Assembly (NCBI GenBank): GCA_903928615.1
Contig: CAIYRJ010000117.1
Coordinates: 1 to 6,633 of the forward strand
Length of the DNA stretch: 6,633 nucleotides
From: an uncultured Actinomycetes bacterium
GTDB taxonomy: Bacteria; Actinomycetota; Thermoleophilia; Miltoncostaeales; Miltoncostaeaceae
Reading direction: 5' to 3'
Each line of letters opens with the position of its first letter. Position 1 is the first letter of the stretch. Made by a program: the position numbers and the translations under genes. The notes under the pieces are model-generated. The model saw only the letters and a program-made list of their open reading frames with translations. It made no database searches and was not told the origin of the DNA. Positions 1 through 6,633 of the stretch are shown in pieces.

Positions 1-46
1 GCCCAAGGAGGCCTAGGCCGCAAGGTCTGGACATTCCGTGCTTCAC

Positions 47-74
47 CTCCGGGGGGCCTTCGGGCCCCCCGGAG
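47..74 (+). terminator. Strong hairpin, probable terminator of a gene to the left
   Basis: Bases 47-58 and 63-74 form a perfect 12-bp GC-rich stem closed by a TTCG tetraloop (59-62), an unusually stable RNA hairpin. Only a weak T-containing stretch (75-79) follows, so it is not a textbook U-tract terminator, but U-poor hairpin terminators are common in high-GC Actinomycetota. It lies before the DUF7144 gene and most likely ends a transcript entering from the left. The stem is symmetric, so the strand is an inference from the plus-strand genes that follow. Nothing assignable is seen in bases 1-46; a short open frame there stops at 14-16, which might be the tail of a plus-strand gene, but too little is visible to call it. 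Confidence 0.7.
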
Positions 75-147
75 TCGTTCCCGGGGAGGAATGCGCTGCA
101 TATCGGCGTATTCACCAGCGCAGTCAATCCCACCCGGGGGTACGCAC

Positions 148-1665
<1,518 letters not shown>

Positions 1666-1666
<1 letters not shown>

Positions 1667-2874
1667 TGGCGCCGCTGGTCCAGGTGGATTCCCCGGGCCA
1701 GTCGTGGGCCCAGGAGCGCGTGCTGGTGCGCGCCGACCTCAACGCGCCGCTGGAGGGCGCGCCGGGCGGCGCGCAGCGCGTGGCCGACGACGCCCGCATC
1801 CGCGCCTCGGTGGCCACGATCCGCTACCTCCTCGACAACGGCGCCGCGGTGGCGGTGTGCTCGCACCTCGGCCGCCCCAAGGGGCAGCGGGTGCCGGATC
1901 TCTCGCTCGCGCCCTGCGCGGCGCGGCTGTCGGAGCTGCTCGGCCAGCCCGTGGAGTTGCTTCCCGACTGCATGGGCTCCGAGGTGGAGGCCCGGGTGCG
2001 TGCGCTGCAGCCGGGTGAGGTGGTGATGCTCGAGAACCTGCGCGTCCACGGCGAGGAGGAGGCCAACGACGGCGCGTTCGCCGATCGCCTGGCCGCCGGC
2101 TTCACCCGGTACGTGAACGACGCCTTCGGCGCCGCGCACCGCGCGCACGCGTCCACCGAGGCCGTGGCGCGCCGCCTCGACCCCAGCGCCGGCCTGCTGC
2201 TTGCCCGTGAGGTGGAGGTGCTCGGCGGCCTGCTCGACGACCCCGATGCGCCGTTCGTCGCCGTGCTCGGCGGTTCGAAGGTGAGCGACAAGCTGCCGCT
2301 CATCGAGAACCTGCTCGACCGCGCCGACCGCATCCTCATCGGCGGGGCGATGTGCTTCACGTTCCTCAAGGCGCTGGGCGACCCCGTCGGCACCTCGCTG
2401 CACGAGGACGAGGAGGCCCAGGCGCTCGCCCTGCGCCTGCTCGATCGCGCCGCGAAGGTGAACTGCACGCTGCAGCTGCCCACGGACATCCTCGTGGCCG
2501 ACCGCTTCGACGCGTCGGCTGAGCTGCAGGTGGTGCCGAGCGACGAGATCCCCGATGGCTGGATGGGCGTGGACATCGGCCCGCGCACGGCCGAGGCCTA
2601 CCGCGAGGTCATCATGGGCGCCGGCACGGTGTTCTGGAATGGCCCCATGGGTGCCTTTGAGATCCCGCCCTTCGCCGAGGGCACCCGCGCGGTGGCCGAG
2701 GCCATGGCCGCATCGCCGGCGTCCACGGTGGCCGGGGGCGGCGACTCGGGTGCGGCCCTCGGCGACATGGGCCTGGCCGACCAGCTCACGTGGGTATCCA
2801 CCGGTGGAGGCGCCGCCCTCGAGCTGATGGAGGGCCGCATGCTCCCCGGCGTCGCGGCCCTGCCGACCGCATGA
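1666..2874 (+). CDS. pgk: Phosphoglycerate kinase
   Basis: This enzyme transfers the acyl phosphate of 1,3-bisphosphoglycerate to ADP, giving 3-phosphoglycerate and ATP. It is 402 residues, typical for the bacterial monomer. The N-terminal substrate domain shows RADLNAP (22-28), CSHLGRPKG (65-73), ENLRVHGEEE (123-132) and DAFGAAHRAHAST (152-164). The C-terminal nucleotide domain shows LGGSKVSDK (201-209), GWMGVDIGP (298-306), WNGPMGAFE (324-332), GGGDS (357-361) and STGGGAALELMEG (378-390). ATG 1666 shares its A with the gap stop (TAATG) and has no clear Shine-Dalgarno, so translation is probably coupled to gap. An in-frame ATG at 1615 lies inside gap and would add residues foreign to the family. 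The stop overlaps the tpiA start by 4 bases. Confidence 0.97.
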
Positions 2875-3623
2875 GCGTCGGCCGCCGCCCGCTGGTGGCG
2901 GGCAACTGGAAGATGCACAAGACAGCCGTCGAGGCGCGCGACTTCTGCGTGGCGCTGGCCGGGCTGGTGGATTCCGGCGCGCCCGTGGACGTGGCGGTGT
3001 GCCCGCCCTTCACGGCGCTGCAGGCGTCGTCCGATGCGCTCGCCGGCACCGAGGTCGCCGTGTACGCGCAGAACGTGCACGAGGCGGACGCCGGCGCCCA
3101 CACCGGAGAGGTGTCGGCTGCGATGCTGATCGACGCCGGTGCCGATGGCGCGCTGGTGGGGCACTCCGAGCGCCGGGCGGCCGGGGACACCGACGCGCAG
3201 GTGGCAGCCCGCGTGCGGGCCGGCATCGACGCCGGGCTGCTCGTGGTGATGTGCTGCGGGGAGTCCATCGACACGCGCAGGGCCGGGGAGACAGAGGAGT
3301 GGGTGACCCGCCAAGTGCGCGAGGGGCTCGCGCAGGCCACGGCCGCGGACATCGATCGCCTGGTCATCGCGTACGAGCCCATCTGGGCCATCGGCACGGG
3401 TGAGACCGCCACGCCCGATCAGGCACAGGAGGCCTGCGCCATCGTGCGCGCGGTGGCATCGGAGGTGGTGGACGGCCAGCGCCTGCGCGTGCTCTACGGC
3501 GGCAGCGTGAACCCCGGCAACGCCGCCGAGCTGATGGCCTGCCCCGACGTGGACGGCGCGCTGGTGGGCGGCGCGAGCCTCGACCCCGAGTCGTTCGCGG
3601 CCATCGTGGCCGCCGCCGCATGA
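2871..3623 (+). CDS. tpiA: Triosephosphate isomerase
   Basis: This enzyme interconverts dihydroxyacetone phosphate and glyceraldehyde 3-phosphate, feeding the substrate of gap. It is 250 residues, the usual length for this single TIM barrel. NWKMHKT supplies Asn12 and Lys14; GHSERR supplies the electrophile His98; AYEPIWAIGTG (168-177) supplies the base Glu169 and the mobile loop 6. Phosphate-binding loops YGGSVN (209-214) and LVGGASL (231-237) are present. One mild deviation is GAHTGE (76-80 region), where most homologues have Phe or Tyr instead of His. The start is the ATG of an ATGA overlap with the pgk stop; no good Shine-Dalgarno precedes it, so re-initiation by ribosomes finishing pgk is likely. 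An earlier in-frame ATG at 2790 is inside pgk and is rejected. Confidence 0.97.
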   Translation: MSVGRRPLVAGNWKMHKTAVEARDFCVALAGLVDSGAPVDVAVCPPFTALQASSDALAGTEVAVYAQNVHEADAGAHTGEVSAAMLIDAGADGALVGHSERRAAGDTDAQVAARVRAGIDAGLLVVMCCGESIDTRRAGETEEWVTRQVREGLAQATAADIDRLVIAYEPIWAIGTGETATPDQAQEACAIVRAVASEVVDGQRLRVLYGGSVNPGNAAELMACPDVDGALVGGASLDPESFAAIVAAAA

Positions 3624-5128
3624 GCGGCCCTCTCGTGCTCGTGGTGATCGACGGGTTCGGCGTGGCGCCGCCCGGGCCGGGCAACGCCGTGGCCCTCGCG
3701 CGCACCCCGGCACTCGACGCGCTCGCGGCCGAGGGATCGGCCACGCTGCTGCAGGCGAGCGGCCTGCCCGTGGGGCTCCCCGACGGCCAGATGGGCAACA
3801 GCGAGGTGGGGCACCTGAACCTGGGCGCGGGCCGCCGCGTGCCCCAGATGCTCGTGCGCATCGACGAGGCCGTGGCGGCGCCGGGCGGGCTCGCCGCGGT
3901 GCCGGCGATCGCCGCCGCGCTCGATGCCGCCCGCGGGCACACCCTGCACCTGGTGGGGCTGGTGGGCGACGGCGGGGTGCATGCCAGCCAGCGCCACCTC
4001 GTGGCCCTGCTCGAGGCCGCCCGGGCCCAGGGAGTGGATCGCGTGGTGGTGCATGCGATCACCGACGGGCGCGACTCGCGGCCCGATTCCGCGCTCCCGG
4101 CCATTCGCGACCTCGAGGGACGCGGCGCCGTGGTGGGCACGGTGGTGGGTCGCTACTGGGCCATGGACCGCGATCACCGTTGGGATCGCACTCAGCGCGC
4201 GTACGACGCCATGGTGGCGGGCCACGGCGAGTCGGCCGCATCGGCGGCGGAGGCCGTGCAGCGTTCGTACGACGCCGGGGTCACGGACGAGTTCCTCGAG
4301 CCATGGGTCATCGGTGACCCGGGCGAGGGACGCATCCGCCCGGGTGATCAGGTGATCGTCTGGAACTTCCGCCCCGACCGCGCGCGGCAGATCACCGAGG
4401 CGCTCGGCGCCCCCGCCTTCGACGGCTTCGATCGCGGGTCCGCTCCGCCGCTGCCGGCCATCACCACGATGACCCGCCTGCGTCGCGAGTGGACATACCC
4501 CGTGGCGTTCGAGGCCGAGGACGTGCGGCAGGGGCTGGCGGAGTCGGTGAGCGACGCCGGGCGCAGCCAGCTGCACGTGGCCGAGACCGAGAAGTACGCC
4601 CACGTGACCTACTTCTTCAACGGTGGCCGCGAGGAGCCGTTCGGCGGCGAGGACCGGGTGCTCGTGCAGAGCCCGCAGCACGTGGCCACCTACGACGAGG
4701 CCCCCGAGATGAGCGCCTCGGGCATCCGCGACGCCGTGGTGGGCGCGCTCGGCGAGGGCGGTCGTGAGTTCATCGTCGTCAACTTCGCCAACGCCGACAT
4801 GGTGGGGCACACCGGCGTGGTGCCCGCTGCCGTGCGCGGCATCGAGGCCGTGGACGCCTGCATGGCCGACATCCGCCCCGCCGTGGCGGCGGCCGGTGGG
4901 CTGCTGGTGGTGACGGCCGACCACGGCAACTCCGAGGTGATGATCGAGCCCGACGGCAGCCCCAACACCGCGCACACCACCAACCCGGTGCCGCTGTGGA
5001 TCGACCGACCGGGCCTGCCGCTGCGCGAGGGTCGCCTGGGCGATGTCGCGCCCACCGCGTGCGCGCTGATGGGCTGGGACGCGCCCGCGGCGATGACCGG
5101 CGACGTCCTGCTGGACGCGGGCAAGTAG
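3620..5128 (+). CDS. gpmI: 2,3-bisphosphoglycerate-independent phosphoglycerate mutase
   Basis: This enzyme interconverts 3- and 2-phosphoglycerate without a 2,3-BPG cofactor, using two metal ions (usually Mn) and a phosphoserine intermediate. The 502-residue length is close to the family norm. The alkaline-phosphatase-like domain starts with VVIDGFG (metal ligand Asp11), and GQMGNSEVGH gives the nucleophile Ser61. The inserted phosphotransferase domain shows HAITDGRDSRPDS (145-157), GRYWAMDRDHRWDR (177-190) and NFRPDRARQ (249-257). The C-terminal half shows EKYAHVTYFFNGG (324-336), TYDEAPEMSA (358-367), NFANADMVGHTG (388-399), TADHGN (432-437) and NTAHTTNPVP (449-458), supplying the remaining metal ligands. 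It overlaps tpiA by 4 bases (ATGA). Enolase does not follow. Confidence 0.97.
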   Translation: MSGPLVLVVIDGFGVAPPGPGNAVALARTPALDALAAEGSATLLQASGLPVGLPDGQMGNSEVGHLNLGAGRRVPQMLVRIDEAVAAPGGLAAVPAIAAALDAARGHTLHLVGLVGDGGVHASQRHLVALLEAARAQGVDRVVVHAITDGRDSRPDSALPAIRDLEGRGAVVGTVVGRYWAMDRDHRWDRTQRAYDAMVAGHGESAASAAEAVQRSYDAGVTDEFLEPWVIGDPGEGRIRPGDQVIVWNFRPDRARQITEALGAPAFDGFDRGSAPPLPAITTMTRLRREWTYPVAFEAEDVRQGLAESVSDAGRSQLHVAETEKYAHVTYFFNGGREEPFGGEDRVLVQSPQHVATYDEAPEMSASGIRDAVVGALGEGGREFIVVNFANADMVGHTGVVPAAVRGIEAVDACMADIRPAVAAAGGLLVVTADHGNSEVMIEPDGSPNTAHTTNPVPLWIDRPGLPLREGRLGDVAPTACALMGWDAPAAMTGDVLLDAGK

Positions 5129-5140
5129 CATCCCCCGCCG

Positions 5141-5545
5141 ATGAGCACCCGACCCCAGGAATGGCTTCCCGATCCGTCCGGCCAGCACGAGCTGCGCTGG
5201 TGGGATGGCAATCGCTGGACCGAGCACGTGAGCGACGCCGGCGAGACGTCCACCGACCGCCCGGACGACCTCGGCTACCCGCCGCCGCCCCCGCGCGGCT
5301 CGGGGCCCGACGCACCCGCCAAGCGGTCGGGACGCGCCACGGCGTCGCTCGTGCTGGGCATCGTGGGCGTGCTGGTGTTCCCGGTGGTCTGCTCCACGCT
5401 GGCGATCATCTTCGGGGCGCTCGCGCTGCGTGACATCGGCGACCGCAAGGACATCGCCGGCCGCACCATGGCGTGGTGGGGCCTGGGCCTGGGCATCGCG
5501 GGCCTGGTCATCGGCATCGCACTGATCGCCTACAGGTTCGCGTAG
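5141..5545 (+). CDS. DUF2510-DUF4190 small membrane protein
   Basis: This 134-residue protein has no established function. Residues 7-31 (EWLPDPSGQHELRWWDGNRWTEHVS, given here only as ends EWLPDPSG and RWWDGNRWTEH) match DUF2510, a short Trp-rich motif found at the N-termini of many actinobacterial membrane proteins. A Pro/Gly-rich linker (46-61) follows, then a DUF4190-like pair of membrane helices at about 68-95 and 111-132 separated by a short charged loop with DIGDRKDIAGR. There is no signal peptide, so the DUF2510 part is probably cytoplasmic. The gene starts 12 bases after gpmI with no visible Shine-Dalgarno and is likely co-transcribed. Its stop abuts the next start codon (TAGATG). The glycolytic link is positional only. 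Confidence 0.88.
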   Translation: MSTRPQEWLPDPSGQHELRWWDGNRWTEHVSDAGETSTDRPDDLGYPPPPPRGSGPDAPAKRSGRATASLVLGIVGVLVFPVVCSTLAIIFGALALRDIGDRKDIAGRTMAWWGLGLGIAGLVIGIALIAYRFA

Positions 5546-6001
5546 ATGGGCGCGGTCTCCGGGCGCATCAGCATGAAGGCGCAGTCGCCCGACGGCTACC
5601 GGGCCCTCGCCGGGCTCACCCGTGCCGGGCACCCCGATCACGCCCTCGCCGAGATCGTGAAGCTGCGCGCGTCGCGCATCAACAACTGCCGCTACTGCGT
5701 GGACGCCCACACGGCGGGCGCGCAGAAGGCCGGCGTCACCGATGACCGCATCGCCGCCACGGCCGACTGGCAGGCCTCCGATCTGTTCGACGAGCGCGAG
5801 CGAGCGGCGCTGGCCCTCACCGACCTGATCACCCGCACCGACACGCTCTCCCATGCGGAGGACTCCGCGGCAGCTCCGGTGTGGGACGTCGCAGCCGAGG
5901 CCTTCCCGGGCGACGAGCTGGTGCAGCTGGTGTTCACCATCGCGGCCATCAACACCTGGAACCGCATGATGATCGCGGAGGCCGTCAGCACCGACGGCTG
6001 A
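5546..6001 (+). CDS. AhpD-like carboxymuconolactone decarboxylase family protein
   Basis: This 151-residue all-helical protein belongs to the carboxymuconolactone decarboxylase superfamily, AhpD-core subfamily. The signature is Glu36, then RASRINNCRYCVDAHT (41-56) with the redox pair Cys48 and Cys51 and the relay residue His55, which suggests thiol-based peroxidase or disulfide-exchange activity rather than decarboxylation (inferred from the CxxC...H pattern; substrate unknown). The rest follows the subfamily: DWQASDLFDERERAALALTD (about 74-93), then LVQLVFTIAAINTWNR (125-140). ATG 5546 directly follows the previous stop; a later ATG at 5573 would remove the RISMKA segment that the subfamily usually has. 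It is the last plus-strand gene before a convergent junction, with no peroxiredoxin partner in the window. Confidence 0.92.
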   Translation: MGAVSGRISMKAQSPDGYRALAGLTRAGHPDHALAEIVKLRASRINNCRYCVDAHTAGAQKAGVTDDRIAATADWQASDLFDERERAALALTDLITRTDTLSHAEDSAAAPVWDVAAEAFPGDELVQLVFTIAAINTWNRMMIAEAVSTDG

Positions 6002-6033
6002 GGCCGCCGTGGCGGCGCCGCCCGCAGGGAGCG
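6002..6033. other. Convergent intergenic junction with GC palindromes
   Basis: Only 32 bases separate the AhpD-like gene and tusA, which converge. GCCGC at 6003-6007 can pair with GCGGC at 6012-6016, and GGCGGCGCCGCC at 6011-6022 is a perfect 12-bp palindrome without a spacer; these alternatives compete and neither has a T-tract. A further 10-bp palindrome (6031-6040) covers the tusA stop codon. The region may act as a weak bidirectional terminator, but the evidence is thin. Confidence 0.3.
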
Positions 6034-6267
6034 CTAGCGCACGCGGATGAGCGAGGTGATGACGTCGCGGCGCTGCTCCATCGAGAGCACCTCGTGGCCG
6101 TGGTCGTGGCACCAGGCCGGCAGGTCGAGGAACACCATGGGGTCATCCGCCAGCACCTCGAGAACCTCGCCCGGGACCATGCCCACGATGGCGTCGCGGG
6201 CCATGGTCACCGGCACCGGGCACCAGGTCCCGAGGGCGTCCACCGACCTGTCATGCGGCGTGCTCAT
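6034..6267 (-). CDS. tusA: TusA-family sulfur carrier protein
   Basis: This 77-residue cytoplasmic protein carries sulfur as a persulfide on a conserved cysteine, relaying it from a cysteine desulfurase to acceptors such as the tRNA 2-thiouridine pathway or molybdenum cofactor enzymes. The family signature is clear: VDALGTWCPVPV places the carrier Cys16 in a CPxP motif, followed by LADDP (39-43), DLPAWCHDHGHEVL (48-61) and a short final strand. The length matches single-domain TusA/SirA proteins. The start is the ATG of an ATGA overlap with the upstream cysteine desulfurase-like gene, with GGAGGA at 6283-6278 about 10 bases before it. Adjacent donor and carrier genes support a sulfur-relay role; the final acceptor is not visible here. 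Confidence 0.92.
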   Translation of the reverse strand: MSTPHDRSVDALGTWCPVPVTMARDAIVGMVPGEVLEVLADDPMVFLDLPAWCHDHGHEVLSMEQRRDVITSLIRVR

Positions 6268-6633
6268 GCGGGCGCCATCCTCCGCAGGGCATCGACCGCC
6301 TCGGCGTAGGCCGTGACGGCCTCGGCCACCTCGGCGTCGGTGGTGGCGGGCCCCGCCGTGAGCAGCACCGCCGAACGCGCGGCCTCGTCGTCGAGGCCGA
6401 TGGCCTCGAGCACGGGTGACGCCTTGCCAGCGCCGAAGGTGCACGCCGAGCCCGGCGACACGGCCACGCCGCGGGCGGCCATGGCCAGTGCCACCGCCTC
6501 ACCCTCCACGCCCTCGGCCGATACCTGCACGTGGCCCGGCAGGCGGTCGGGTACCGCGGGACCGTTGAGGCGGGTTCCGGGAACGGCCAGCAGGCCGTCG
6601 GCAAGCGCCGCCGCGCACGCGCGCATGCGTGCC
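6264..6633 (-). CDS. Cysteine desulfurase-like class V aminotransferase, C-terminal part
   Basis: The 3' end of a minus-strand gene runs off the window; about 122 residues are visible, and the in-frame ATG at 6626 is internal, not the start. The visible part matches the C-terminal domain of PLP-dependent NifS/IscS enzymes, which release sulfur from cysteine as an enzyme persulfide. GSACTFGAG carries the catalytic Cys (codon 6443-6441), followed by ASPVLEAIGL and a C-terminal helix rich in Ala and Glu. The PLP lysine would lie outside the window. Where IscS-type enzymes read R-F-S-L-G, this protein reads L-L-T-A-G, so the usual substrate-binding arginine is replaced (codon 6365-6363). It overlaps tusA by 4 bases, which supports a sulfur-donor role. 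A divergent relative with another substrate remains possible. Confidence 0.88.
   Translation of the reverse strand, partial: ARMRACAAALADGLLAVPGTRLNGPAVPDRLPGHVQVSAEGVEGEAVALAMAARGVAVSPGSACTFGAGKASPVLEAIGLDDEAARSAVLLTAGPATTDAEVAEAVTAYAEAVDALRRMAPA

Noticed and set aside
1..16. Possible last codons of a plus-strand gene ending at TAG 14-16
   Set aside because: Four residues cannot be assigned. Another frame stays open through this region, so the reading is arbitrary, although a terminator at 47-74 would fit it.
10..19. GGCCTAGGCC palindrome near the left edge
   Set aside because: A 10-bp palindrome is easily found by chance here, and no matching half-site or regulatory context is visible.
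1..46. Tail of a tRNA or other structural RNA before the hairpin
   Set aside because: No CCA end, T-loop sequence or cloverleaf arms can be recognised in these bases.
2598..3713. A 371-codon minus-strand frame opposite the end of pgk and tpiA
   Set aside because: His/Arg/Gly-rich shadow with no family resemblance.
3494..6112. An 872-codon open frame on the minus strand, opposite tpiA, gpmI and the next two genes
   Set aside because: It is rich in His, Arg, Gly and Ala with no recognisable domain, and it mirrors well-supported plus-strand enzymes. Long antisense frames without stops are expected in very GC-rich coding DNA.

Overview
The window is very GC-rich and densely coded. The codons end mostly in G or C, and several gene families present (DUF7144, DUF2510 with DUF4190) are seen mainly in Actinomycetota. 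A 2,3-BPG-independent phosphoglycerate mutase coupled to gap-pgk-tpiA suggests a deep-branching actinobacterium (Thermoleophilia-like is a guess) rather than Streptomyces or Mycobacterium. This placement is inference from families and composition, not from a marker gene.

Layout. (1) Bases 1-46 hold nothing I can assign, followed by a perfect 12-bp stem with a TTCG loop (47-74), probably the terminator of a gene to the left. (2) A single gene for a four-helix membrane protein of DUF7144 type (148-546) is followed by a second strong hairpin (555-589), so it looks like its own transcription unit. (3) A glycolytic operon follows: gap (665-1666), pgk (1666-2874), tpiA (2871-3623) and gpmI (3620-5128). 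Neighbouring genes overlap by 1 or 4 bases. Together the four enzymes interconvert dihydroxyacetone phosphate and 2-phosphoglycerate; enolase is not in the window. (4) Two more same-strand genes follow closely: a DUF2510-DUF4190 small membrane protein (5141-5545) and an AhpD-like carboxymuconolactone decarboxylase family protein (5546-6001). (5) On the minus strand, converging on these, lie tusA (6034-6267) and the 3' end of a cysteine desulfurase-like gene (6264 to the window edge), which form a sulfur-transfer pair.

The glycolytic core is orthodox: all catalytic residues I checked are present. Two points merit a second look. The cysteine desulfurase-like protein keeps its catalytic cysteine but has leucine where the family has its substrate-binding arginine. 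The two poorly characterised genes sit directly on the end of the glycolytic operon. I found no RNA gene, mobile element, CRISPR array or clearly new multi-gene system.
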